From JACDAE01 sp963717195 (GTDB lineage: Bacteria; Chloroflexota; Ktedonobacteria; Ktedonobacterales; Ktedonobacteraceae), in assembly GCA_963717195.1 (NCBI GenBank), contig CAVQVR010000020.1:124001-188000 (forward strand): a stretch of 64,000 nucleotides of DNA, read 5' to 3'. How positions within the stretch are numbered: the stretch's first letter is position 1; each line of letters opens with the position of its first letter. A program made the position numbers and the translations under genes. A model generated the notes under the pieces. It was not told the DNA's origin and did not search any database. It saw only the letters and a list, made by a program, of their open reading frames with translations. Below are positions 45,050 to 56,804 of the stretch, one piece after another.

Positions 45050-45400
45050 TCAGAAAGAGAATGATACTACAGAGGAACAAAGCGAATAAAATGGTCCTAC
45101 AGCGGTGATCAGAAAGATTGACCCACCCCTTTTAAGAAAAGTGAAAGAAAGGAAGCCTCCACAAAATGGTTCAAGACTTCTGCGAACCGCTGTAGATAGC
45201 GTAAAAACGAACAGTAATATGCTACCAGATCCAGCCAATCCCATAGCTCCAAAAGCGATCAAAGTACCAGTTTGTCCATTTGGATCAACACTTTGTTTTT
45301 CTATTCGAGATATGTAATTTCGTAGACCAAAAACGAAAATCACCAAGCTTGACAGAAACAAAACTATTAAAGGTGAAAAAATAAGGATCGTTTGAAGCAT
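45050..45400 (-). CDS. Small membrane protein, hypothetical
   Basis: The 116-residue frame begins at an ATG with GAGG 7 nt upstream. It has about three hydrophobic stretches: ILIFSPLIVLFLSSLVIFVF, GTLIAFGAMGLAGSGSILLF and a C-terminal one. The C-terminal stretch after FLSFTFLKRGG looks less ordered and may follow a frameshift. No family is recognised. Confidence 0.4.
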   Translation of the reverse strand: MLQTILIFSPLIVLFLSSLVIFVFGLRNYISRIEKQSVDPNGQTGTLIAFGAMGLAGSGSILLFVFTLSTAVRRSLEPFCGGFLSFTFLKRGGSIFLITAVGPFYSLCSSVVSFSF

Positions 45401-45573
45401 AGAATACCTCATTTGCAGATAAAGCAACGGCCTCAAGAACGCTCAAATTGTGTATTGTAGGGGCACGTTCGGTAGAACTACACTATCCGGTTACAGGTTC
45501 AAAGGATCCTATGAAAATGAGCTCGGACAAGGAGACCTTCACTACTTCATATGGCTCTAAACCAAATGTCTCT

Positions 45574-45636
45574 TAAGCAAGAATTATAAGAAACGCTTTA
45601 TTAACTATTGTATCAAAATATTATAATTCTTGCTTA
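45574..45636. repeat. Perfect 16-nt inverted repeat
   Basis: TAAGCAAGAATTATAA at 45,574 and its exact inverse at 45,621-45,636 flank 31 nt. It lies just beyond the end of the LRR gene and may act as a terminator-like hairpin, though there is no T-run. Confidence 0.5.
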
Positions 45637-45658
45637 ATGCAGCGATTGAATAGTTTTT

Positions 45659-46912
45659 TTATTGTCTATCATTGATTTCACCTTCTTGCAATTTAAGGTA
45701 TTTAAGAATTGCTTCTGTCCCTTTTTTGATAATATCAAAAGAAAGATGCAATGAGGGCATAAAAGGTTTTACATTCAGGGAATTCCAGGGAAGGCAGATG
45801 ACTCAATGCGCTTGGAAGCTCCAAAGATCGTTTCCACCAATCTCCAATACCTGCAAATGTTGTAAATGACCAATTTCTTTTGGAATAGAAGAAAGATGAT
45901 TATTTGTTAAATCAAGATGGCGTAAATTGCGTAAGTGCCCAATTTCTGGAGGAAGAAGTTTTAGGTCGTTATCACTAAGGTAAAGGGTCTTCAAAGAAGA
46001 TATTTCTCCTAATTCAGGAGGGATCTCAGTTAAGTGATTTGCTTGCAAAGCTAAAACTTCGAGATGCTGCAATTGCTTAATTTGCGCAGGAAGCTCATTT
46101 ATATGGGTATGATCTAACCAAAGGGTACGCAAGTGAGGTAAATCCCATATTGATGGAGGGAGTGTTTTGAGGGGGGTATGACTTAAGTAGAGTTCTTGTA
46201 AGAAAGATAGCTGCCCAATTTTGAAGGAATACTCTCTAACAAAGTAGAGCGTAAATTGAATGAGAGGAGAGAAGAAAGCTGCCCAACCGCCGGAGATAAT
46301 CGTGATAAAGGCAGCATACCCAAATTCAGTCTTTTTAGAGCTGATAATTGATAGAGTTCTTCTGGAAGAGACGCAATCAGGATTCAAGGCAATATCTACT
46401 TTTCGCAACTTCTGCAGTTTTCCAATAGTAGGAGGAAGATTAACAATCTGACACTGATTCAGAACAAAATTTTCAAGTGACTGAAGGTTACCAAACGTAT
46501 CTGGAAGATGTTGAAGAGGAGCCTGTTTTATTATAAAAGTTTTCAGAGAAGATAACGTGGTCAGGGCATGAGGAATAAGGCTCAATGGAACATTTTCCAT
46601 TCTTATTTTCTCTAAATGAGATAATAATTGGATATTTGATGGGATTGAACGAAATGCACAATTAATAATATGTAGTTCTTGTAATTGGCGTAACATCCCT
46701 AACTCTTCAGAAAGGGTTTCTGCTCTAAACCCTATAAGAATCAAACTTTTTAGTTCTGTACATTGCCACACTTCTTCAGGAATTATTGCGTTCTTGTCTC
46801 GTGCAACAATACTCAATTTACGCAACCTTCCGTTACTATTGTATTTATGCGGCGGATCCATGCCTAGTTGGCCAGTTATTTTCTCCAGCAAAATTTGATC
46901 AGGGTTTCTCAT
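45659..46912 (-). pseudogene. Leucine-rich-repeat protein with several internal frameshifts
   Basis: One frame stays open for 369 codons (45,803-46,912), but not all of it is the true coding frame. Regular LRRs (LPDTFGNLQSLENFVLNQCQ) give way after KVDIALNPD to an unrelated sequence. There the neighbouring frame reads SLPEELYQLSALKRLNLGML and a third reads LLESIPSKLG; the open frame becomes LRR again at QLSFLQELYL. At the 3' end, frames reading SLELPSALSHLPSLEFP and then SFDIIKKGTEAILKYL continue to a TAA at 45,659. It is a cytoplasmic LRR protein of about 415 residues. It lies directly downstream of the Rhs toxin gene, where an immunity gene would be expected. Confidence 0.65.
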
Positions 46913-46990
46913 AAAATCCTCCTCTAATAATAGGTTTACCTACTCGCCTGGAATTGCTTCACCAGTTTCATTGCTAATATTGGTTTTTTC

Positions 46991-47045
46991 ATTGTAAGAT
47001 TACCTTTCTTGCTATTCATCTAAGCTTGAAAGGCAATCTTACAAT
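46991..47045. repeat. 18-nt inverted repeat between Rhs and LRR genes
   Basis: ATTGTAAGATTACCTTTC at 46,991 pairs with GAAAGGCAATCTTACAAT at 47,028-47,045, with one mismatch and a 19-nt loop. It could attenuate read-through from the toxin gene into the LRR gene; no T-run follows in the direction of transcription. Confidence 0.5.
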
Positions 47046-47077
47046 GATTTTGCTAAACAGTGATTAAAAGGTCATGG

Positions 47078-47479
47078 CTATGGTTCAAAGATCCAGGACT
47101 GATCTCCAAATCCCATTACCACAATTTTCTGAGTTTCCTCTGCCAACAATTGGGTGTTTACCATACAAGCAATACAAGGTGACCGCCCTGCAACCTGTGC
47201 CATACCTATTTTAATAACATCTCCTCCATCTTAAATCGCGGCTCGTCCTCTCTCAAAAAGCCATGCAATTTGAGCGTTACATCTCGTCTCCGCGCAATGA
47301 CCACTCCAAGCAACACCATCTTCAATAAAAGCATCGGCACTTCCAATCTTAGTGATAACTTGCGCTCCACTATTTCGCACAACTGGGTCGCCTGTAACAG
47401 TATCTATTACATTTGAAACAGCTTTCGCAGATTTACTTAAACCTTGCTCAGCCTGTTGCACTAAAGAGGTGCAATTAAA
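47078..47479 (-). other. Cytidine-deaminase-like toxin domain interrupted by TAA
   Basis: After the Hint cleavage site, the frame reads SLVQQAEQGLSKSAKAVS and later SGHCAETRCN. CAE at 47,288-47,296 fits the zinc-ligand/catalytic-Glu motif of the deaminase fold. The open frame stops at the TAA at 47,231, but without any frame change the next codons read DGGDVIKIGMAQVAGRSPCI followed by AC. This supplies the second motif PCxxC (47,165-47,176) and continues to a TAG at 47,078. The two zinc motifs are 37 residues apart, as in the deaminase superfamily. The exact toxin family and target are unknown. Confidence 0.7.
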
Positions 47480-47929
47480 ATTGTGTACAATCCATTGGCC
47501 CACCCCCACCGTATAGGTGTGATCCTGCTGTACCTCCAGATTGTACATTGTCTTCACACCCGACACAACCTTCCACCCGCTGATCACGCCCAGCTGCCCA
47601 TCCGCCTCTACCACATGCATTCCCAGTTTGATCTGCGCAACCGGAAGGAATCCCTTCTCCACCGTCAAGAATGGGTGCTTCTTGTTGGTGTGGAGAACCT
47701 CACTGGTTGGCTTCGTTGCCTTTCCCTGCTTCGTGGTGTACGTAATCGTGAGATCCACCAGGTCATTATCGTGATTGACCCACACATGCAGGATCGGCTG
47801 CAACTCCATCTTCTTCGTCGAAGGATTGTAGGCCCACACCTTCTCTCCCACCTTCAGCGTCCCGATGGCCTGTTCCCCTTGCGCGGTCGCCACCTTCGTC
47901 GTGGGAATGAAGCTGAGACCGCCTCCGCA
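47480..47929 (-). other. Hint (intein-like) autoprotease domain of the Rhs protein
   Basis: The domain starts with Cys in CGGGLSFIPTTKVATAQGEQ (47,929) and has the TxxH-type block HTNKKHPFLTV. It ends with the canonical HN of VGQWIVHN (47,480-47,485), followed by Phe instead of the usual Cys. Hint domains of this kind cut off the C-terminal toxin. All recognised blocks are present in one uninterrupted frame, so the domain could still be active. Confidence 0.85.
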
Positions 47930-50900
47930 GGCTTCCACTGTATCTTCTATCCCATTGAGCGCCTCATCTCCACCTGCGATGAGTCCTTCTCCTGCTTCGA
48001 CCTCTGGCCCACCGAAAAGCATGCCTAGCCCTGTCAAAATGTTGTTGATTTCATGCAATCCTGCTTTGATCTTATCTCCCAGGCTCGCTTTCGGATTCGT
48101 AATGGTGGAGAGACCGGTTGCACGTCCCAATTTCGCTGCCGTACTATTGGCCGTATCCGTCATTGGATCATAAGGGACATAGCCTGCCGGGTAGTTCACA
48201 ATATGTTCGGGATAGCCCGGTTGAGCCATATCAAGAACCGTCGTTCCCCCCGTCACAGGATTTACCCAGGCCATTGACCCATCTGGCGCAATCCATCGCT
48301 GTCCTGTTGGGTCTGTTCGGGTTTCTGGATTTCCCCCTACATACGCATAGGGGTCCATTCCTTGCGCATTACCTTGCACACTATCCGTCGATAAGAATTG
48401 TCCTACTGCCGGATCATAATATCGTGCCCCATAATAATCAAGCCCGGTCACACTATCGGCCCGCTGCCCCGTGAACCCAATGCTCGTCGGCAACGTCCCC
48501 GTGTTATAGCGGCTCGATCCATATGGACTGTAGAGGTGTACACCCACCAGACTTCCCGTCGAGTTCAACACTGCTACCTGGCTGCCAAGGGCATCATAGC
48601 CAAAGTAGTAGAACGTCCCATTCACGTCGGCGGCGACCCGCCTGCCTCCTACCTGGTAGTACGTCGTTGTCTGCGTGGAACTGCCAGTTGTCTGCACCTC
48701 TTCGACGGAGCCAATGTAGGAGGTCAGCGTCGTCGTGCCATTCACGGTACTCTGCATCGCCACACGATTGCCCGAACCATCGTAGAGATAGTTCACGGTC
48801 TGCGTCGGTGAGGTGGGTTGGTTCTGCCAGAGGGAGAGCCGCCCCTGTGCATCGTAGCCCAGTTGTTGACCAGTGGGTGACGAGCCACTACAGGTCGTGG
48901 TCAACGCACGACAGATCAGATTCCCAGCCGCATCATAGGCTGCACTGTAGCTGTTGCTGGTTGAGGTAACGGCATGGGGATGGGTGTTATCTCCATAGGT
49001 ATAGCTCCCGGCTGGCCCGCTCACCAGCCCACCATCGACGTTGTAACTCTCGCTCTGCTGGTACTGCGCTCCTGTCAATGTCCCTGGGGTGATGCTTTGC
49101 CCGCTACAGGGTGGCGTTCCGTTGGTGCCCGACCACGTGAGCCGCGACAGATCATCGTAACAGAATTGTTGGGTGTCCGTCTGGCCTCCAGCGCTGGTCT
49201 GCACGCCCACAATATTGCTCACGGCATCGTAGGTCGGTTGCGTTTGATAGAGCTGATTCCCACTACTGGTATTCGTGAGCCCTGCCGACGTCAGGCGCAT
49301 CCCGGTATCGTAGCTAGCGGCGTAGGAGTAGATGCCATTGCCCAGACTCATTGAGGTAATCTGACCTGCTGCCCCTGCTTGTCCACCATACACCAGGTTG
49401 GATGCTATGGTAATATTACCACCTGCCGAGGTGGTCAGGCCCGTTAACCAGCCCGTCGAGGAATAGCCTGGCGTCACCGTTTCGCCAGTGGGATAGGTCT
49501 GTGTCAGCGGTTGCCCGTTATCGTTATAGGTCGCTTGTAGCTGATAGGCAGTTCCATTGACGGTGACGGTCTGGTTGATCTGTTGCCCACGCGCATCGTA
49601 GGTGTAGGCATACGAGCCGGAGAGATTGCCGCTGCCCGTAAAGCTCTCGCTGGTGAGCTGGCCGATGCCGTCGTTGCCGTTGGTGGTGCTATCGTAGCTA
49701 TACGTGACCCAGGCACCCGTCGGAGTGTTGGTGCCGTTGCGCCAGAGCTGACGATTTGCGCCATCATAGCCTGCGTAGATGGTCCCTGCACTTCCACGGG
49801 CATCCACCGTTTCCGTCACGTTGCCATTGGGATCATAGGTCACCATCGAGGTGCCACTATCAGGATCATTCTGGCTGATCGCATGCCCCAATGCATCATA
49901 GGTCGTGGTGACCATCGTCCCGTCCGCTGATTTCGTGGAGAGCCGATCCCCTGCCGCATTGTAGATGTAGGCCGTGGTCGCATAGAGCGCGTAGGTGCTT
50001 ACACTCGATCCGGTATACGTTTGTTGATAGTTGGTTTTTCCTAATCCTCCTGTCAGTGACGCCGCCTGTGCCCATTGGCGTCCTGTATCAGTGTCTGTCC
50101 ATAACACCCGCTATCGCTGGTGCTAGCAACTCCACAGACTACACTGTCGGTCGTTGTGGTCACATGAGAATTAGGATCGGTGACGCTCGTCAGGCGCAAC
50201 GTGGTATAGGTTGTGCTGGTTCCTGGCTGGCTGCTATCGGGAATGGAATAGGCTGACGGCCCGGACATGCCGGTATAGGCTGCGATCAGGTACGGGTTAC
50301 TCTTGAAGATCTGTCGCCCCGACGTATCGTAGGAGGCATACGTAACCACATCCTGGCTCCCCGGTCCTGGTGTACGCGTCTCAATCAGGCGACCGTCGCC
50401 ATCGTAGAATGCGCGTGTGACCGTGGTGGTAGTGCTATTGAGACGGTCGATCTCATCAATCTCCTCGCAGGGTGTCTGCGCCGCCGTGCCACTACACCAG
50501 TTGGTATAGGTCCATTGCTTCGTGAGCAAACCACTGGTCTCGCCCGGCAAGGTCTCGCCCGTCATACGTCCCAGCAGGTCGTAGTTGACGCTCGTGGTTT
50601 GACTATTGGCATCGGTGCTACTCGCAAGCCAGGTTCCATACCCGAAAGGTGCTGTGGTGTTGGCATAACTGGTCGTGGCGCTTTGATTGAGTGCGTTGGT
50701 TGCCGTGGTCGGGAACACGTCGAACGTGCTATCGTAGCTTGTACAAGCCGTGTATTGCGTGCTTCCGACCAGACAGCCGGTATGCCCACTGATTCCAGCA
50801 TTGGCGTCGGCGTCGCTCGTTCCGATAACATTGCCATAGACATCATAGGACTGCGTGGTGGTACTCGGTCCACCGGGCGCGTAACTATTGGACGAGGTGC

Positions 50901-53900
50901 CACAATTCGCATCGCTGGTCTGGCTGGTTGCCTGCCCACCCGTCAGATTGCTGGTCTGCCCGGTCGCATAGCTCTTCCCATCATAACTGATGTAGCTACA
51001 GCGAAGCCGGTTGCCCGAACCGTCTTCCGTATCGCTAAAGGCAGGGGTATCGATGATATAGGTGCCCGTCGCACCCGTCCTGGTTGCTGTGATTCCATCA
51101 TTCCAGACATAGGCGGTGTTCTTGACGACCTTGTTTGGCGTGCCTCCATTGGTTGAAGTTGTCGTTTGCGTCACCCGACCGTCGCTATCATAGGTCGACG
51201 CCGTTGTCGTGGAGACGGTGTTACTACTGCCATCGCTGATCTGACTGACGCTCTGGGTTTCCTCAATATCGCAAACCGCGACGGGATTGTTATGATCCAG
51301 TTCACTGACCAGGTTGCCATCCCAGGTATAGGTCTTGCCTGCATCCGTACTGGCTGGGGTCGGCGCAACCCCGGCAGGGGGACAGACCGCCTTATAGGTA
51401 TTGGCCGTATGCTTGAGCAGGGTGGTGCCATCCGTGTCATAGGAGGAGACATCATACTCATGGCCATGGGCGGCGTTATTGAGATTCCACCACGGCGAGG
51501 CATGGCAGGGATGCTGTGCAAAACAGGTCACCTGGCTCGTATCGTAGATGCCAATGCCCTGCGTCGCATAGTACTTATGCACCTCTTTGGCCCCACTGGG
51601 CAGCGCGACGGTTGCTTGGGCAAAGCCCATAAATTGGTTATTGTAGTAACTCAGATAGTCCGAGTCGTTCTGGTTGCCCCAATCGAAGCCCGCCACACAA
51701 TCTTTACACTGCTGCGAGGCCAGCGGGTAGCTCAACAGATACCCATAGTCCGTGGTGCTCTTGATGGGGGTTGAGGTCTGGGTTCCTCCCTGCCCATTCT
51801 GCGTGAGCCGCACCGTGTTGTCATTGGTCTGGGTGAGCACAACATGACTCCAGCTCTGATCGTCGGCTTCATTGCAGGGATAGCCGTTCTGGTGCGCGTT
51901 ACAGTAGAGCGGATCGGCATTATTGGCTCCTCCACCGGGTACCCCATGCGTATTGCTGCGGGCCAGCGACCAGGCAAAGATCTGCGCCAACCCCTGTCCA
52001 TTGCTGGCCGAGGCCAGGAAGCGACTGTTGTTGGCATAACTCTGGCTCCACAACAGACACCCACTGCCATTGCCCGTATTCCAGGCTGGTCCACATTTGG
52101 TGATGCCTGAAGAATTGGCCGTGAACTGATCATCCTCGTAATAGTTGGTGCGCGACGTGTAGGTAAAGGTGCGCATCGGCAGGGCGGCACTATCGGCATG
52201 CACCACTTCCGCACGAATTCCCAGTTGAGGAGCTGAGAGACCACAGCAGATGCCTCCCACACTGTTGATGTTGCCTGCTCCGGCTTCTGGACCACTATCC
52301 ACCGTATCGGTCCACGTGGGTTGCGGATCCCCGCTCTCCAGACTACTGCTAAAAAGAGGCGTGGTGCTGCCTGGATTGCTCAGACTAATGTCATCGACAT
52401 AGCCACGATACCCACCGGTATTGGGACCTTGATCATAGCCAATATCAATCTTACTGATGGTCCTGCCATTGACGGCTGCCCCGATATCGGAGGTGACCAG
52501 GTTCCACTGATCCATGGTCAAATGCCCGCATTGTTGCGCTGGACGCAGCGGGTTGCCAGACTGATCCACCGCCCCGGCGTCACGCAGATTGGAACCATCC
52601 GTGAAGATCATATCCACCGCGACACAGGTGCTGTTATTGCCACTCACACTTCCATTGGTCGCCTTGCTCTGCGGATAGATCCAATAGGACAGCGTGGTAT
52701 TGGGTCCCACCACCACATTCTTGCTGCTGAGATCAAAGACCTTCATATACGCGTAGGATCGGGTCGCACTTTCATCGAGACCCGAATACATGAGTGCGTT
52801 GGCACCTGCCGTCCCTCCCTGCTGGAAACTGGTGAGATCAAGCATGCCTGCTGCTGATTCTGCTTTGCCAGAGGAGGGATCGGTGATGGTGCTTGGGCCA
52901 GACTCTTCGTAGCCCAGACGATAATCGTGCAAGGTGTTCCAGGACGCGGCACTACTTGTACGCACCTGCACCAGGATATCGTTGAGCACAAAGGTGCTTT
53001 GCACTTCGGGGGCGGCGATGCCACCACTGCTGGAGAGATCCAGGGGATCATCACAGCGCAGGTTGGCTCCCGTGTTACAGCCCGCAGGCGCCACGCCGCT
53101 CAAGCGGGGAGCGTGATTGGCCTGGAAGCTCAGGCGCACCAACGGGTTCCAGTTGGCGCCGGTACACATCGTCTGAGCATTATGGCAATTGGGCAAATCA
53201 TACTCGATGGTGCTCAGAGCCACATCGCGGATCGCCTGGTGGGTGCCAGCCACGGTAGTGTTATCCTGCTGATAGGTGAAATGGATCTGGTTGCCTTGCG
53301 GATCGGTGATCAGATCCAGCAGCCAGCTCGAAATCAGGTGGGCTCCCACACTGGCCTGATAGTAGTGCTGCAACGAATCGGACGTGCAGCCAAACTCTTC
53401 CATCACCCCATTGGGCTCCCAGACGCGGAAACAGGGCGGTTTGGCACTCATCTGCGGTAAGCTATTGGGTCCGACATAGGCATAGATTTTGGTGTGCGTC
53501 TCGGTGGCGGTGTGCCAGAGAATGGGACAGGGATAGGGTGGATTGGTTCCCTTGGTGGCATCACAATAGGTATTGGTGGAGTCATCGTAATAGGTCGAAA
53601 CGTTGAGATTGGGGGGAATGAGCTCGGAGCTGGTGCCATACGGATCACTCAACTCCCAGGTGTTCTCCCAGTTGACGCCTCCGCCACAGGCCGTCGTCGT
53701 ACAACCCGCATAGACATTATGTTCGGCCCAGTCAATGGAACCCATGCTCAGGTTCCAGCCTTCGCCAACCCAGCCTGCCGCTCCGGTGGGGTTATGCTGG
53801 CCGTTGACGCCCTCGCTACTGTAGGAGAGCGAGACCGGAGGGGTCAGGCCACCAGGTCCGGCGGGAACATCAATGGGCAACTGTGACGTGAGGCCACCCG

Positions 53901-54839
53901 CACTCAGATCGACATTGAAGGGATCGGGCTTGCCAAAGGTGCCGATGGAGACATCGCTCTGCCAGGTCAGCGATGTGCTGGGCGTGCTGATCAACGGCGT
54001 GGCCAGCAAGGTCTGTTGTGTGGTGTTGAGCTGGACCGCCTGAGAGGAGAGGGCTCCAAAGGTGTTGGCAAGAGCCACATTCGCCTTCATCGATGCAAAT
54101 TTGATGCTGCCTTGCGCTGGTCGTGGGCCGTTCTCCACAATGTAGGCATGGTCCAGATTGAGCGCCGCTTCACTTTTGCTATAGTGATACGTCACGGTAA
54201 TGGGGGAGTGCAAGCCGTGATTGACCAGCACCCCATTGGCATCAACCAGTTGGAACAGATAGGTCCCTAGCGACAGATGGCCGCTGCCGCCTGCATGGAG
54301 CCGGCGGAGGCGCGATCTCGGAGACCTGCAAGTGCAAGGAGCCACCAGCTTGCAGCGGCTTGAGGGCTGATGGCAGTGGCGGGAATGCTCACCTTCAGAT
54401 GCCCATCGCTTCCCAGAAAGTGGCTCGTGGTGGTGGCCTGCAGAGCCAGCGAACCCGCCTTCATAGACAATGGGACGGTGTGGGTGATCGGTTGGGGCTT
54501 GCCAATGGGAGCTGAGCCCTCCGGTGCCGGGTGATACGGTTGTGCTGAAGAGGTCGAACCAGCCGTGGGATTGACCACATTTGGCTTGGAGGGAGCTCCT
54601 TTGAGCACCACGGGTGGGCGAACGGCGGCGTAGGCCTGTGGCGTGCTCAAAATCGTGCTCCCCAGATTCAACAGGAGCAAAAGCAACCCCAGGCTGGCGA
54701 ACCAGATCACTCGCCGGGGAAGGTGTCGGCGCTGACCTGGAGGACGGACAACTAATGGCGTATCAGGGAAACGTGATGGAGAAGAAAAGAAACGTGATCG
54801 ATCTCCAAAATAAGAATCGGGTGGATACTGAGAAGGCAT

Positions 54840-55884
54840 AAGAGGTCTACTCCTTGAGATAATTTTTCAAACATTTTTATAAAAAAAAGGATGGTACGCC
54901 AGAAGCGAGGAATTCAAAGGGTTCCCGCAGGACTGACGTCCTTATCCAGTCGTATTCTCTCAATAATGAAAATGTGCTTTACCCTCTAGGGCATATGAAG
55001 AGCAAGGGAAAAGCGTTCTCTGGGTGATAATAAGCGCTACAGTGATTATACTTGCTCTTGTCCTTGTTCGTCAAGAGCAAAAGATGAAATGGTAGAGCAA
55101 TTCTACAGAATTTTATTTGGTGAGGAAGAGCTGCTTTCTTTCGCGTGGAACATAATGACATATGTAGAAACACAGAGAATAACCATGATACAATTTGATA
55201 CACACATCTCTTTCAATAGCAGGCAAGCAGTTCGTCGGAGAGTCGCAATTCAGCCCACCGAGAGGAACGGCTCTTGCTACGTTCATTCTGTGTCTCGTCG
55301 CGGGAGTCATCTGTGTGGGTTGGTGACTGGCCTATGGGAGACGTGACGGTTGGCTTTGAGCTGATTGATTTGTCAGTCTTTTTTCAGAGATGCTAAATTA
55401 AAATTCCGGACTCCTCAAAAGAGGAAGGCGAACCGGCAGGCCAGAACCTGGTCAATCTGGCCACCTCCGGCGACGAGGAATGGTCATCTGGAGAGCAACG
55501 GACACACAAGCCAGCTGTTCTCCGAACGATGAGGACGTAGCGCTTCCTGTGCGATATACGAAGACGGCTTTTCTTCCTGATCGCCAAAGAGCGTGGGTGT
55601 TCTCTACCCTGTGCGCTTGATCGAGGCTCCGGCTTGCTTTGAGCGACAAAAGCGAGAAACCGAAAAAATAGGCGGTTTCGACACCCATTTTTTTGCCCAA
55701 AAATAGGATGTCAGTCTTCATTCCAGTCGTTTGCGTGCTTAATGAAAGGCGACAAGCAACCTGTAAGGCTCCCTGAGTAGTGAAACCATGACCTATCGCA
55801 CTCGAGGAGCCTTGCCGCATAAAAAGTGGCCATGAACCAGGGTATCTGGCAAAGCACAACAGCTCTGCATAGTCGCCCTATTGA
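54840..55884. other. 1,045-nt interval without recognisable gene
   Basis: Short open frames on both strands (for example 55,452-55,859 minus, 135 codons) show no family motifs, and I do not support them. The part next to 54,840 presumably holds the Rhs gene promoter. The rest may be eroded mobile DNA. Confidence 0.4.
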
Positions 55885-56537
55885 TTAGCAGTGAAAGACA
55901 GGCAGAAACGTACAATCATTAATTTTGCTATTCCAGGCATAGTGCCTTGAAGATTGCGGCGTCAATACGAGCACGAAGGGAACATTTGGCGAGGGTATCT
56001 TATAGAGGATATCTCCTTCCTCTGAGGTACTATTCATCGTAATACCGTTAAACTCATCGTAGCTTACACGAGACGAAACATAGGGAAAAGGAACGGCTTT
56101 GTCTGGCACCGGATCGATTTCGTTTCCTGTGAAGGCATGACGATCTCCCGAGGCATCGAAAACAGGAGAGGTGTAGACAACGAGCGTTCCAGGTAAGTCT
56201 AGGATAGCGGAATCCTGTTTATTCTCACATGCACCACAAGATAGGTGGTGTCCCTATATTTCACAAATTGCATGGAACTCACTTGAAAATGTACATTTCC
56301 AAAAGACACGGTGTCGCCCACGTTTTGCGTATACGTCATGCTGGGATCATCGATAGTAACATATCCATAATAGATGCCTCGATTCCATTGATAGATGAGC
56401 CACGTAGGTGTGCCAACGCAAAGGATTCCACAAAGTATCACTGGGAGTGCGATGGCAAGAGTGATTGCAGTCACTTTCCCTGCTACCCCGCGAGAGCGCT
56501 GCTGAAGAACTGGCTGCGGCATGTCCTGGTTGTTCAT
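55885..56537 (-). pseudogene. Membrane-anchored DUF4352-like protein, one frameshift
   Basis: The N-terminal frame (56,537 to about 56,222) has a cytoplasmic tail, a transmembrane helix (VTAITLAIALPVILCGILCV) and VGDTVSFGNVHFQVSSMQFV, the start of a DUF4352-type beta domain. It stops after VRINRIPLS. The next frame continues smoothly as KQDSAILDLPGTLVVYTSPV, then FDASGDRHAF and VPDKAVPFPYVSSRVSYDEF, to the stop at 55,885. The combined product is about 217 residues, exposed outside the membrane. The function is unknown. Confidence 0.6.
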
Positions 56538-56804
56538 ACGTCATTTACTCCTTGCCTCTCTATAATTTCCAAGAAAAACTGTTTGAAAAATGATTTCCTT
56601 ATGCTCACAAGAATAGCGGAGAAAAGGGCGGAGTGGCATGGGGCAGGTGACCTATATTTTTGAACTTTTGTCACTTTCGTCCGCACTGGATTGTGACTTT
56701 CGCCTGCACTGTCATGTAAATGGAAGAGCCGAACTTTTCTTCCATTTACATGACAATAAATGGTCAAGCTAAAATAACTGGAAGCACGCTGGTCACCAGA
56801 GCGT

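Larger units (their letters stand above)
47078..54839 (-). pseudogene. Rhs/YD-repeat polymorphic toxin with Hint domain and deaminase-like C-terminus (frameshifts and one in-frame stop)
   Basis: The protein would have about 2,585 residues. The N-terminus has a membrane/signal segment (VIWFASLGLLLLLLNLG). Next is a SpvB-like region (LPIDVPAGPGGLTPPVSLSY), a lectin-like domain (about 52,380-52,870), then YD repeats (TYDPNGNVTETVDARG) and the Rhs core ending (GLDYYGARYYDPAVGQFLST). The C-terminus has a Hint protease domain and a deaminase-like toxin. Frame changes occur near 54,385 and 54,305, where the middle frame reads LQAGGSLHLQVSEIAP, and near 50,060 between LIQDANGH and AASLTGGLGK. An in-frame TAA lies at 47,231. 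Such proteins are exported and deliver the C-terminal toxin to rivals. Confidence 0.85.

Noticed and set aside
47231..47236. Possibility that the TAA is the true end of the Rhs protein
   Set aside because: The same frame continues with PCIAC at the right distance for a deaminase zinc site, so the toxin domain naturally extends to 47,078; the stop is treated as an interruption.
48053..54270. Many long plus-strand open frames opposite the Rhs gene
   Set aside because: They are antisense shadows of the codon pattern of the Rhs gene and have no independent family features.
55452..55859. 135-codon minus-strand open frame
   Set aside because: No recognisable motif, no clear ribosome-binding site, and an unbalanced amino-acid pattern.
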